DNA from: JANLQX01 sp031423635
GTDB lineage: Bacteria; Actinomycetota; Acidimicrobiia; Acidimicrobiales; JANYDT01
NCBI GenBank assembly: GCA_031423635.1
Contig: JANPFX010000082.1
Span: 1-64,000 of the forward strand
DNA: 64,000 nt
Direction: 5' to 3'
Shown here: one piece after another, positions 8,480-17,081 of the stretch
Numbering within the stretch: position 1 is the first letter of the stretch
Layout of the letters: each line of letters starts with the position of its first letter
Notes under the pieces: generated by a model
What the model saw: the letters and a program-made list of their open reading frames with translations, nothing else
Databases searched by the model: none
What the model was told of the DNA's origin: nothing
Translations under genes and position numbers: made by a program

Positions 8480-9946
8480 ATGAGCGCATGCCCGTTCCGC
8501 AACGTCCTCGACGGCGCCCTCGGCCTCGACGACGCGCTCGCCGGCAGCCGAACGCAGTTTCCACTCATGCCTCTCGGACAGGCGTGCGACATGGGTACCG
8601 ACGCGAACGGCGTCCCGCTCATCGATCCCCGGATCTTCGACTCGGTGGAGTTCCAGCGCAATCCCTACCCGTATTACCGGATCCTGCGTGATCACTATCC
8701 GGTCTTCCACGATCCCCTGCACAACACGTACTGGGTGACCCGCTACGACGACATCACCTCGTGCTACATGGACGAGGAAGGGTTCAACACGATTCCCAAG
8801 GGCATGTCTTCGGGCGTACTCGGCAACACGCAGTTGGAGCTCTCGGGGATCGAGCATCGCCGTCGCCGGAACCTCTACGGCCGACACCTGATCGGCAAGG
8901 CGCTCGATCGTCGGCTCGGCGTGATCGAGCGGCTGGCCGCGGAGATGATCGACACTTGGACCTCCGGCACGGCGCCCGACGGTGCAGTCGTGCCGACCGA
9001 TCCCGGCGACCCGACGCGCGAGTTCTCGGTCGAACTCGGCGCGGCGTTCGCCAATGAGTTCCCGATCCGCGTCGTCTGCCAGGTGCTCGGCTTCCCTGAC
9101 GAGGCGCGTTCGCAGTTCTTCTACTGGTATTCGTCGATGATGAACGGGCTCGGTGGTTCGGAGTCGGCTCATCGCGGCATCGAGGCCCGCCAGGACCTCG
9201 AGGACTTCGTCGAGAGCCTTGTCGCCGAACGTCGGGCGCGTCCGACGATGCTGCTCGACGACAACGGCAACCCCATCGGCCCCGACATCATCTCCGAACT
9301 CTGCGCCAGCCGGGTCGACGGCGATCTGCTCTCGACCGAGGAGATCACGTCCAACATCGCGCTCATCGTCGGTGGCGGTGGTGAGACGACCCGTGGCGCG
9401 ATCATGAACCTGTGGTACCTCCTGCTCACCAATCCAGATCAATACGATCGTCTGCGCTCTGACGGATCCCAATGGGACGCCGCCTTCCACGAGATGCTCA
9501 GGCACTCGTCGTCGATCGGAGGCCAGCCCCGGCACAACAGCTTCGATCTCGAGATGCACGGTGTACGCGTTCCGGCGGGCTCGCTGATGCAGATGGTCGA
9601 CTTCTCCGCGAATCACGACGAGCGGGTGTTCGCCGACCCGGAGCGATTCGACATCTCCCGGGGTGACCTCTACACCGGCAAGATCCTGCGCAGCGGGTAC
9701 CGCAAGGACGGCCGCGCCAGCCACATGGCCTTCGGGGTCGGCCCGCACCTGTGTCCGGGTGCGTGGATCTCCCAGCAGGAGACCGTGGTCGGCTCGAAGG
9801 TTCTCTCGGAGATGCTCGCGTCTCAGGGCTACGAGGTGAGCGTCGACGTCGAGCGAATGCCCAAGGACATCGACGGCACCTCACTTGCCCCGATCGGGCT
9901 CGGGGCAATCCGCTCGCTGTGGCTGCACCTTCGTCGGAGCGCGTGA
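8480..9946 (+). CDS. cytochrome P450 (intact haem site)
   Basis: This 488-residue P450 has an ExxR motif (EMLRHSS), an I-helix oxygen-activation segment GGGGETTRGA, and the haem loop FGVGPHLCPG with the axial thiolate at Cys425. It starts at ATG 8480 behind AAGGAGA. It is somewhat longer than average bacterial P450s because of an N-terminal extension. The substrate is unknown; the operon context (acyl-CoA synthetase, SnoaL-like protein) points to a lipid or terpenoid acid. Redox partners are not encoded nearby. Its stop is followed after one base by the degenerate P450. Confidence 0.92.
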   Translation: MSACPFRNVLDGALGLDDALAGSRTQFPLMPLGQACDMGTDANGVPLIDPRIFDSVEFQRNPYPYYRILRDHYPVFHDPLHNTYWVTRYDDITSCYMDEEGFNTIPKGMSSGVLGNTQLELSGIEHRRRRNLYGRHLIGKALDRRLGVIERLAAEMIDTWTSGTAPDGAVVPTDPGDPTREFSVELGAAFANEFPIRVVCQVLGFPDEARSQFFYWYSSMMNGLGGSESAHRGIEARQDLEDFVESLVAERRARPTMLLDDNGNPIGPDIISELCASRVDGDLLSTEEITSNIALIVGGGGETTRGAIMNLWYLLLTNPDQYDRLRSDGSQWDAAFHEMLRHSSSIGGQPRHNSFDLEMHGVRVPAGSLMQMVDFSANHDERVFADPERFDISRGDLYTGKILRSGYRKDGRASHMAFGVGPHLCPGAWISQQETVVGSKVLSEMLASQGYEVSVDVERMPKDIDGTSLAPIGLGAIRSLWLHLRRSA

Positions 9947-9947
9947 G

Positions 9948-11234
9948 GTGACCGTCACGGACGGCTACTCCGTCGATGAGCCTGAGGTCAGCGCGCCGCG
10001 AGGAGCGAAGACGGGATTTCGCTCGTACGAGGTGTACCAGCGGATGCGGGTTCGAGAAACGACTCCGCTGATCAAGCCGCGTCAGCTCTCGTCGTCTGCA
10101 TATCTCGACGACCCGTTCACGCTCGTCGGCATCCTTCGAGAGAACTACCCCTGCTATCGCGACTGGCCCGGCAACGCGTTCTGGATCACCCGCTACGACG
10201 ACGTGACCTCGGTGTTCGTCGACGATGCCAACTACGAGACCCGGTCGCGCCGCTGGCGCAGTGGGCTCGGCGACTGGGCGAATGACTTCGGTGGCGATCC
10301 CGCGGTTCGCCCGTTCATCACCACCTACGCCGATGAGCACGGCGAGCAGGTTGCCCGCGAGCTCCTCCGGGAGATGGCGGCAGGCACGACCCGCGATCTC
10401 GCGATCGAGGTCTGCGCGAGATTCCCGATCAGGTTGCTCGCCCGCACTCTGGGCGTTGCCGACGAACACGAGGAGGGCTTCGCCGCAGCGTATCTCACGA
10501 TGCATCGCGGTGTCGGTTGGGAGCCCCAGGCACGACAGGCCGCGCGCGTGGCTATCGACCAACTCCGTGAACTTCTACGCGCGCCTATGGATGAGGGGGC
10601 GGGACTTGCCGCGGTGATCGCCGGCCTCGGAGGCACCGTCGATGATTGCGTAGCCACGCTTCTCGAAGCCGACCACGAGACGCTCCACGGCGGTCTCGCC
10701 AACATGTGGAGCCTGCTGCTCACCAACCCCGAGCAGTTCGATGGCGTCCACCGCGAGCCCCGTCTCTTGAAACAGGCGTGGGCGGAGACGCTCCGTCACA
10801 GCCCCCCGATCCTGTCAGCCGATCGTTTCGCACGGCACGAGGTCGAGCGTTTCGGGCGCCTGCTTCCCGGCGGCGCCCTCCTCCGCTGCTCGGCCGCTGC
10901 CGCGAACCGCGACCCGCGGATCTTCGACCATCCCGACACGTTCGATCTGCTCCGCAAGGACGTCTGCCAGCGCGAACCCCGCGGGACCTATCGTGCCGAC
11001 GGTCTGGCGAGTGGCGTCTCCTTCGGTACCGGAGCGCCGTCGAAGCATCCGGCGGTGCCGGAGGATCGCCCGCGGTCCGCGTACGCGCTCACCCGTGACC
11101 TCGCCATAACGGTGTCCCGGGTGCTTCTCGACGAGTGTCCGGACATCCGACTGGCCGATGACGCCGTCCCCGTGCGGCGGGCGTTGCGCGTGGGCGAGGT
11201 CCACACCTGTTGGGCGTTACCGGTCCATTGGTGA
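9948..11234 (+). CDS. cytochrome P450-like protein lacking the haem cysteine
   Basis: The 428-residue protein aligns by eye to the upstream P450: a shared ITRYDDVTS segment, an I-helix ADHET, and an intact ExxR (E280, R283). The haem loop, however, reads FGTGAPSKHP (F359 to P368). The position of the axial cysteine is Lys366, and the usual His and Gly around it are also changed. Neither other frame of the same strand restores the loop, so this is not a simple frameshift. GTG 9948 follows the upstream stop by one base, indicating coupling. It may be a non-catalytic partner of the intact P450, as EryCII/DesVIII-type P450 homologues are for glycosyltransferases. Confidence 0.8.
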   Translation: MTVTDGYSVDEPEVSAPRGAKTGFRSYEVYQRMRVRETTPLIKPRQLSSSAYLDDPFTLVGILRENYPCYRDWPGNAFWITRYDDVTSVFVDDANYETRSRRWRSGLGDWANDFGGDPAVRPFITTYADEHGEQVARELLREMAAGTTRDLAIEVCARFPIRLLARTLGVADEHEEGFAAAYLTMHRGVGWEPQARQAARVAIDQLRELLRAPMDEGAGLAAVIAGLGGTVDDCVATLLEADHETLHGGLANMWSLLLTNPEQFDGVHREPRLLKQAWAETLRHSPPILSADRFARHEVERFGRLLPGGALLRCSAAAANRDPRIFDHPDTFDLLRKDVCQREPRGTYRADGLASGVSFGTGAPSKHPAVPEDRPRSAYALTRDLAITVSRVLLDECPDIRLADDAVPVRRALRVGEVHTCWALPVHW

Positions 11235-11332
11235 CGGGGGAGTAGCTTCGGAGCTACTGCCATCGAGGTGGCCCAGCGTCTTGTCGGCGCCGTGGCCGGG
11301 CACAGGTATCGGCGACCGACGGGGGCGGCTGT

Positions 11333-12925
11333 ATGGGACGAACGCGCAAGGCAGCTCTCGGGGCTCTGGGATTGCACGCCATGGCCGAGAACGCCTTCTG
11401 GGTAGCCCTCATGGTGTGGGCGTTCCGCGACGGCGGTGCTTCCCGTTCGGGGATCGTCGCCGTGGTCTGCCTCCTGACGTCGGCTGTGTGTGCTCCGATC
11501 GTCTCGGCGACAGTCGACCGTCTCGATCAGGTCAGCGCCTACCGACTCGGCGCCGCGAGCCAGACGGTGCTCGTCGGCCTCGTCTCGGTGCTTCTCGGCA
11601 CCGGGGCACCCTCGGCTGCCGTGATCGGTGTTTCGGCCGTTGCGTGTGGTGCGATGACGGCCACCCGGCCGGCATACTACGGACTACTCCCGAATCTCCT
11701 CGATGGCCCGCAGAAGCTGATTGCTGCCGCGCGGAAGTCTCGTGTCGCCGAGATGGCCGGAAACACTTCGGGCCCCTTCCTTACCGCCGTTGCCCTGGCC
11801 ATCGAGGGGCCGAAGGTCGCAATCGGGCTGGCCGCGTCAATCCTCGCCGGGAGTTTCATATGCACGCTTGCCATCACGAAACCTGAGCATCGACGCGAAA
11901 CGCTGAGCAGCGCAGCGATCCTCGGCAACGGAAACTCGCTCGCACGGCAGTTGCGCGCCGAACCGGGCGCGATCGGCGTTCTCCTCATCGGAGCTTCGCA
12001 CTTCGCCGTGATCGGTGCCCTTGACGTCCTCTACGTCGTCCTCGCCACGAACGACCGAGGGGCCGTGTCCCTCGCCGGGGTGCTTTCCGGTTGCTTCAGT
12101 CTCGGTGCCCTCGCGGGAGCCGCATTCGCCGGACGTCGCATCCCGGTCCTGGTCTTGCCCACGATGCGGGGGGGCGCCGGTGCCTTCCTCGTCCTTCTCG
12201 CGGCCACGGCGTTGATCGTGCGTCCCTTGCTCGGATTGGCTCTTCTTCTCGCCGGATCGGCGCTGGCTACGCTCGATGCCGGGACTCGAACGATGCTGCC
12301 GCGGTCCATTCCCTCGTCGCTGCTCGGCCGGGTCATGGGGCTCCAGGAGACGGCGATGATGATTGGGTGCGCCGTCGGTGCGACACTCGCTCCGATCGCG
12401 TTGGAGCTGTTCGGACTCACGGTCACGTTGCTCATCTTGGGCTCGCTGCCGGTGCTCGTCGTCATCGCGCAGACCCGAAACCTACGGCGCCTCGATCGCC
12501 GTGGGGTCGAGCGCAGCGAAGCCGTGGCTCTCGTTTCGAATTCGTCGATCTTCGACGCAGCCCCGCCGAACGTTGCGTCTGCGATCGCTTTCGCCATGGA
12601 GAAGGTGAGCTTCGACCGGGATACGACGATCATCCGCCAACATGACGCCGGTAACTGCCTGTATCTGATCGCCGAGGGATCAGCGGACGTAACCATCGAC
12701 GGTCGGTTCGTGCGCTCGGTCGGAACCGGCGACCACGTCGGCGAGGTCGCCCTGCTGCGCAACACACCACGGACGGCGACCATCGTCGCCACGACCGACG
12801 TCGCCGCCTGGCGTCTCGATTCCGCACCGTTCCTTGTCGCGGTCACATCGATTCCGACCGACATCGAAACGCTCGCCAGCGGTTGCGGGCGCTACACCGA
12901 CCTGGTTTCGCCGGAAGGCGCGTGA
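11333..12925 (+). CDS. MFS transporter fused to a C-terminal cyclic-nucleotide-binding domain
   Basis: Of the 530 residues, about 1-395 form the hydrophobic multi-span MFS part (MVWAFRDGG and GLLPNLLDGPQ loops). Residues of about 405-510 form a cNMP-binding domain, with the phosphate-binding cassette GDHVGEVALLRNTPRTATIVA recognisable by its GE...PRTA pattern. The fusion suggests transport gated or tuned by cAMP or a related ligand; that is inference. It lies 98 bases behind the P450-like gene on the same strand and may or may not be in that operon. Confidence 0.85.
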   Translation: MGRTRKAALGALGLHAMAENAFWVALMVWAFRDGGASRSGIVAVVCLLTSAVCAPIVSATVDRLDQVSAYRLGAASQTVLVGLVSVLLGTGAPSAAVIGVSAVACGAMTATRPAYYGLLPNLLDGPQKLIAAARKSRVAEMAGNTSGPFLTAVALAIEGPKVAIGLAASILAGSFICTLAITKPEHRRETLSSAAILGNGNSLARQLRAEPGAIGVLLIGASHFAVIGALDVLYVVLATNDRGAVSLAGVLSGCFSLGALAGAAFAGRRIPVLVLPTMRGGAGAFLVLLAATALIVRPLLGLALLLAGSALATLDAGTRTMLPRSIPSSLLGRVMGLQETAMMIGCAVGATLAPIALELFGLTVTLLILGSLPVLVVIAQTRNLRRLDRRGVERSEAVALVSNSSIFDAAPPNVASAIAFAMEKVSFDRDTTIIRQHDAGNCLYLIAEGSADVTIDGRFVRSVGTGDHVGEVALLRNTPRTATIVATTDVAAWRLDSAPFLVAVTSIPTDIETLASGCGRYTDLVSPEGA

Positions 12926-12946
12926 GCTTGGCCGCGCGTTACCTGC

Positions 12947-13693
12947 TCAGGTAACCGGCGCGTTCTTGCCGACCTTGACACGTAGCAGCACCGTGTTGTC
13001 GATCTTGAGATCGGTTCCCCACACCAGCTTGGCCGATCGATTCCAGGACACCTTGTCGTAGCCGTCCTTCGGGCGGACATCGTCCGCCGACCACACGGTT
13101 GCCTTGGTCCAGGTGCCGTCGTCGAAGGACGCAGCCGTCCAGTTGACCGGAGCGGCGACCGATTCAAACCTGCACGTCGTGTCGGGGTCGGGATCCTTCT
13201 CACACGATGGGTTGAGCGGGGCGCGATGGATCACGAGGGTCTTCCAGGTCGCGTTCGTCACGGCGACAACCTTGCCCGTCGACGTGTCGGTGACCTGGGC
13301 GATCAGTCCGCCGTCGCCCATCTGCTGCTTGCCTTTGCCGATGTATTCGATGCCGGAGTCCGTTTCCTTGAAGTCCTTGGCCTCGATGGCGATCGTGAGC
13401 GGATAGCTCGCGCGAAAGGTGAAGGTCTCGGCGTTGAAGGATCGTTCGGTGGTGATGGGCACCGAGTCCTCGCCGACCTTCGTTCCGTTGACCGACATGG
13501 TGAACCAGTTGTCTGCCCACACCTCGGCCTTGAAGGTCGATGCGGTCGCGGCCTTGGGCTTGGCGGCGGGCGTGTTCGTGTTCGGCTTCCTCGTGGTCTT
13601 CGCGGCCGACGCAGGCGCTGCCGGGGAGAGGGCGAACGTCATCGCCACGGCCAACGTTGCGAGCACCGAAGCCAGGGTCTGCCTACTGGGCAT
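12947..13693 (-). CDS. secreted protein, beta-rich, partner of YHYH protein
   Basis: The 248-residue protein starts at ATG 13691-13693 with a Sec-type signal peptide (a hydrophobic stretch ending ...APASAAK). After a Lys/Pro/Thr-rich linker comes a beta-rich domain with ADNWFTMSVNG, WKTLVIHR and NTVLLRVKV, resembling a carbohydrate-binding jelly roll. Its start lies inside the 3' end of the upstream YHYH gene (11-base overlap), so the two are translationally coupled. The gene has no catalytic motif I recognise. A cell-surface or secreted role with the YHYH protein is likely. Confidence 0.7.
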   Translation of the reverse strand: MPSRQTLASVLATLAVAMTFALSPAAPASAAKTTRKPNTNTPAAKPKAATASTFKAEVWADNWFTMSVNGTKVGEDSVPITTERSFNAETFTFRASYPLTIAIEAKDFKETDSGIEYIGKGKQQMGDGGLIAQVTDTSTGKVVAVTNATWKTLVIHRAPLNPSCEKDPDPDTTCRFESVAAPVNWTAASFDDGTWTKATVWSADDVRPKDGYDKVSWNRSAKLVWGTDLKIDNTVLLRVKVGKNAPVT

Positions 13694-14762
13694 TGCGGGC
13701 CACCGTCGAGGTTCCTCGGAGGCATCCGACGAAGTACGGGAACTCGAGCGTCGCCGAGTAGTGATACGTATTGACGACCTTGCCGTCGATGAGGACATCG
13801 GAGATCCGGCCGTGACATTCGTCGAGGTCCGCGTTGGTCGGTAGCGCTCCCTTCGCGTCACGTTCGACAACGATCGGGAACCCATCGTTCATCCAGCCCA
13901 CGACCGTCGAGGACCCGGTCGTGGCATTTCGGATGCACGACGGAACGTCGTGATAGTGGTACGTGCTCATCGCCGGGTGCCCGTCGCATTTGTCCTGTGA
14001 CTCGTGGGCAACTGCGTCGTGGCCGCGTCCGTCGAGTGAGCTGAACACGAACACGCCGTTCTTGAGAATTCCGATCGGTCCCTCCGACAGACACGACGGC
14101 GAGGCGTTGATCGCGGGCTTCTCGTTGAGCGTGACCGTTGTCGGCTTCTCGGCGATGCGACCGGGATTGCGGTCGTACTGATACGACGGGTCAGCGGTGG
14201 CGATGGGGAACGTGCCGGTCTGGCCGTCGACCGGGACGTTGTTGGTGGTGAGAACCCGCGTCCCGCCGGACACGGTCTCGCTGTACTTTGCCGTCGGCCA
14301 CGAGACCGATCCCTGCACCGCCAGCTTGGTCGTGGAGTCCCAGGTGCCCGCCGCGACGTTCAGCCACGGTCCGTCGGCCGACGCCCCGCCGGCGTTCGGG
14401 TTTCCGGCACGGCATGCCCACAGGCCGCCGACCGCGGCGCCGGTCGTGGTGACCTTGGAGTCGCCGATCGGGAGTTTGGCCGGATCCACGTTCGACGTCT
14501 TCCACGCGTTGACGATCGCCCCGCCGGCTGACGCGGTCGGCGCTGTGGAACCTGCGGTGGTCACCGGAGCGATGGCGATCGTCGTGACCGTTGTCTTGGG
14601 CGTGGTCGCCACGGGCTTCTTCGTCGTCTTCCTGGCAACCTTCTTGACCGTTGCCGCTTGGGACAGGCCGACGCTCGTCATACAAAGGGCGCCGGCTGCG
14701 ATTCCGAGGGCGAGCAGCCGACGGCGACTCGGCGTGGGTCGTGGGGAGTGAGCAGAATTCAT
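13683..14762 (-). CDS. YHYH domain-containing exported protein
   Basis: The 359-residue protein begins with a twin-arginine-like signal (SRRRLLALG, then a hydrophobic core ending SQA) and a Lys/Thr/Pro-rich linker. The C-terminal domain contains the name-giving YHYH twice (STYHYHDVP and NTYHYSA), with conserved cysteines and the WMNDGFPI segment. YHYH proteins are extracytoplasmic and of unknown function; the His/Tyr motif suggests metal binding. It is divergent from the TIM-barrel gene at 14828. Confidence 0.85.
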   Translation of the reverse strand: MNSAHSPRPTPSRRRLLALGIAAGALCMTSVGLSQAATVKKVARKTTKKPVATTPKTTVTTIAIAPVTTAGSTAPTASAGGAIVNAWKTSNVDPAKLPIGDSKVTTTGAAVGGLWACRAGNPNAGGASADGPWLNVAAGTWDSTTKLAVQGSVSWPTAKYSETVSGGTRVLTTNNVPVDGQTGTFPIATADPSYQYDRNPGRIAEKPTTVTLNEKPAINASPSCLSEGPIGILKNGVFVFSSLDGRGHDAVAHESQDKCDGHPAMSTYHYHDVPSCIRNATTGSSTVVGWMNDGFPIVVERDAKGALPTNADLDECHGRISDVLIDGKVVNTYHYSATLEFPYFVGCLRGTSTVARNAQ

Positions 14763-14827
14763 GGCGCAACCCTGTCTGGGCGACGTGAGATTCGGGTAAG
14801 GAGGCCCTGGCCGTTTATCGTCGGGAA

Positions 14828-15619
14828 ATGCGGACGATCTCCCTTGCTGCTGGAACCATCCTCGATGTCGGGCCCGCCGATGCCGTCGATGTTGCGGCTG
14901 ACGCCGGCTTCCCGTCGGTCGGGATCTGGTTCGATGCCTCGACGTGGACCGACGCTGTCGCCGATGATGTCCGTGCGCGGGCCCAGGGACGCGGGTTGAT
15001 GATCCTCGACATCGAACCGATCATGCTGGTGCCGGAAGGGAGTTCGGCGTCCGACAACGGTGAGGCCATCGTCGACGCGGCAGTGCGCATCGGGGCCCGC
15101 AACATCCTGGTGGCCAGCCGCGACAGCGATGACGCGCGGGTCGCCGCTCGGCTCCGCGTTCTGGCCGAGCGCCTCGATGGAACTGACATCCGACTCGTGC
15201 TCGAGTTCCTTCCGATCCTCGGTGTCCGGACGCTTCCTCAGGCACTGTCGATCGTGCAGACGGCCGACCACCCCCGGCTTGGCGTCCTCGTCGACAACCT
15301 GCACCTGTCCCGCGCCGGACACCAACCCGGCGACCTCGCCGCCGTCGGCAAACACCTGCTGCCCTACATTCAGGTGTGCGATGCGCCGGCCGCGCCGGCT
15401 GACACCACCATTCCGACGCTGCTCCACGAAGCGCTCCACGGCCGTCTGCTTCCTGGCGATGGGGCGCTCCCGATCAGCGATCTTCTCGCCGTCGTCCCCG
15501 ACGTTCCGATCTCGATGGAACTCCGCTCGGAGTCGCTCCGGACAACGTTCCCGGACCCGGTCGACCGAGCCCGAGCCGTCCTCACCGCAATGGAACGTGT
15601 GCTTACTGTCTCGAATTGA
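14828..15619 (+). CDS. sugar phosphate isomerase/epimerase-like TIM-barrel protein
   Basis: The 263-residue protein shows the xylose-isomerase-like/AP-endonuclease-2 pattern: an N-terminal TISLAAGTI strand, LMILDIEPIML, LVLEFLP with the conserved Glu, LGVLVDNLHLSRAG and a C-terminal ISMELRSE. The repeated strand-acid motifs suit metal ligands. Such enzymes isomerise or epimerise sugars and inositols or cleave keto-intermediates; the substrate is unknown. It stands alone between a divergent and a convergent gene. Confidence 0.75.
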   Translation: MRTISLAAGTILDVGPADAVDVAADAGFPSVGIWFDASTWTDAVADDVRARAQGRGLMILDIEPIMLVPEGSSASDNGEAIVDAAVRIGARNILVASRDSDDARVAARLRVLAERLDGTDIRLVLEFLPILGVRTLPQALSIVQTADHPRLGVLVDNLHLSRAGHQPGDLAAVGKHLLPYIQVCDAPAAPADTTIPTLLHEALHGRLLPGDGALPISDLLAVVPDVPISMELRSESLRTTFPDPVDRARAVLTAMERVLTVSN

Positions 15620-15651
15620 GGTGGTGAGATCGGCAAGTCTTCCTGGAGATA

Positions 15652-15691
15652 GTGCACTCAGTCTCTCTTGGAGCGAGGCGACTGAGTGCAC
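15652..15691. terminator. perfect 12-bp stem hairpin between convergent genes
   Basis: GTGCACTCAGTC (15652-15663) pairs with GACTGAGTGCAC (15680-15691) across a 16-base loop. It lies between the stops of the TIM-barrel gene (15619) and the S51 peptidase (15728), so it can serve both strands. No T-run is present. Confidence 0.6.
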
Positions 15692-15727
15692 AAGAATCGG
15701 CGCGGAAACGCGCGTTGCGCGCCTTCG

Positions 15728-16450
15728 TCAACGGGGCAGGCTGAGCCGTTGCCCGTTGGTGAACTCGATCGGACCGCCGGGCCCGAACACGGTGACCCGC
15801 TGACGGCCCATGACGGTCCATTCGGTCAGGCCGCCGACGAGCGCAGTGTCTTCGTCGACCCCGACGAGGTGGAAGCCGGGCTGGAGCTGAGCCAGCGCCT
15901 GTTCCACCATGTTCGGGAACCAGTGCGCCATTCGGTCGAAGTGTGGGATCACGGTGACGTGTTCGATCAGATTCGTGGCGGGCTCGCTGGTTCGCCCTCC
16001 GCCGCGCACGTCGATGGCGCTTGCGGTGAGCGCGATCGCACCTGCACTGCAACCGGCGAGGGCGGCGCCGTTCTGCCAGGCCCGGACGATCGCGCCCCAC
16101 ACCAGTGAGTTGCGCAGCGACCGGGCGATGTGGCCGGGATTTCCTCCGGACAGGTAGATCAGCCCGACGTCGTCGATCAACGCCGCCAGGTCTTCCCGGT
16201 TGGCGTCATCGGCATTGAGCACCGGGACGGCAACGGGTTCAATGCCCATGGCGGTGTAGTGGTCGGTGCCGAGCTTGAGCCAGCGGCTCACCGATGCGGC
16301 CCCTTCTTCCCCGGCGGCGGTCGGAAGGAACGCGGCTCGCGGAGGGCGCCCCGCAAGGAGCCACCGATCCACGTCGACCATCTGGGGCAGGAACTCACCA
16401 CTCCCGACAAGTGCGATGGGCCCAGCGGTGGAGGTCGATGCATCGGTCAC
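15728..16450 (-). CDS. peptidase S51 / cyanophycinase-like (class I glutamine-amidotransferase-like) protein
   Basis: The 240-residue protein has the nucleophile elbow GCSAGA, preceded by IYLSGGNPGHI, and a later FDRMAHWFPN histidine segment, the layout of PepE/cyanophycinase serine peptidases. The N-terminal IALVGSGEF strand is typical. GTG at 16448-16450 is chosen; a second GTG at 16474 would add eight hydrophilic residues. It lies 130 bases downstream of the second AhpD-like selenoprotein gene and could be the tail of that operon. Confidence 0.8.
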   Translation of the reverse strand: MTDASTSTAGPIALVGSGEFLPQMVDVDRWLLAGRPPRAAFLPTAAGEEGAASVSRWLKLGTDHYTAMGIEPVAVPVLNADDANREDLAALIDDVGLIYLSGGNPGHIARSLRNSLVWGAIVRAWQNGAALAGCSAGAIALTASAIDVRGGGRTSEPATNLIEHVTVIPHFDRMAHWFPNMVEQALAQLQPGFHLVGVDEDTALVGGLTEWTVMGRQRVTVFGPGGPIEFTNGQRLSLPR

Positions 16451-16580
16451 CGACCTATCTTGGCGTGCCTCCACCGGTGAACGGCGCCTCGGGCGTCGGA
16501 GGGTCTCGTCAAGGCCGGGGCAGGCTGTTGTCGCCCCATTCGCCCCAGTCGCTCCGGGACCGACTGGGCCACAATCGGCG

Positions 16581-17081
16581 TCAGCCTCTGACCCAGCGGC
16601 CGTCGGCGTCGAAGACGAGGTCGGACAGCTCTCCCGGTCGGACCCAGTCGTCGATGCCCAGCGACACCGGGACCTTCTGGGCGTTCCACTTCATGACGTC
16701 GAGCGTGAGCTCGACGATCTGTTGAGGCGAGAAGTGTGTGTGCATACGTTCGATCAGCTCGGCCGCAACCAGCGCAGGCATCGTCATCAACGCGTCGGCG
16801 AGGTCAAGCGCGGCGCGCTGGGCGGGTGCGAGCTCCGTTCGCGACTGCGCGTCGCCCTTGGCGATCGTCGCTTCGTCGAGTCCTTGATCCCTGGCAACTG
16901 CCAGGCGAACGGACAGTCAAGTTCCGCAATCGTGGTGTCGGGCGCATTGCATGCGGACGAGTTCGGTGGTGACCGGGTCCATGGCGTCCATGCGGACCGT
17001 CGCTGCCGCAAGTTCGCCCAGACCTCGGCGGAGCGCCGGTGCGGTCGGCGTTCCCGGAGGCACTCGCCGCGCCCGGTTCAC
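16581..17081 (-). CDS. AhpD-like / carboxymuconolactone-decarboxylase family protein with in-frame UGA at CxxC (putative selenoprotein 2)
   Basis: Read through one TGA (16917-16919), the frame gives 166 residues. Before it is the family motif CARHHDCGT (Cys52), then UGA at position 55, then LSVRLAVARDQGLDEATIAKG, all in one frame. The family normally has CxxC here, so UGA replaces the second cysteine: CGTU. The C-terminal half, ELIERMHTHFSPQQIVELTL and KWNAQKVPVSLGID, is ordinary AhpD/CMD. GTG 17079-17081 starts in a GTGA overlap with the upstream gene and has GGAGG in front. A SECIS-like hairpin follows the UGA by 11 bases. Family members reduce peroxides or serve as thiol redox proteins. 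A nonsense mutation is the alternative. Confidence 0.7.
16880..16916 (-). promoter_or_regulatory. SECIS-like hairpin after UGA of putative selenoprotein 2
   Basis: On the minus strand, 11 nt after the UGA come CCUGGC and GCCAGG closing a 4-nt loop AGUU (16890-16905). Lower down, GUCC (16911-16914) can pair with GGAC (16880-16883). In E. coli fdhF the upper stem also begins 11 nt after UGA and its loop begins AGG. The G at the second loop position fits the bacterial SECIS requirement. Confidence 0.65.

Noticed and set aside
10980..11098. Frameshift hiding the haem loop of the second P450
   Set aside because: Neither alternative frame on this strand contains FGxGxHxC in this stretch, and the frame after it still matches P450 C-termini.
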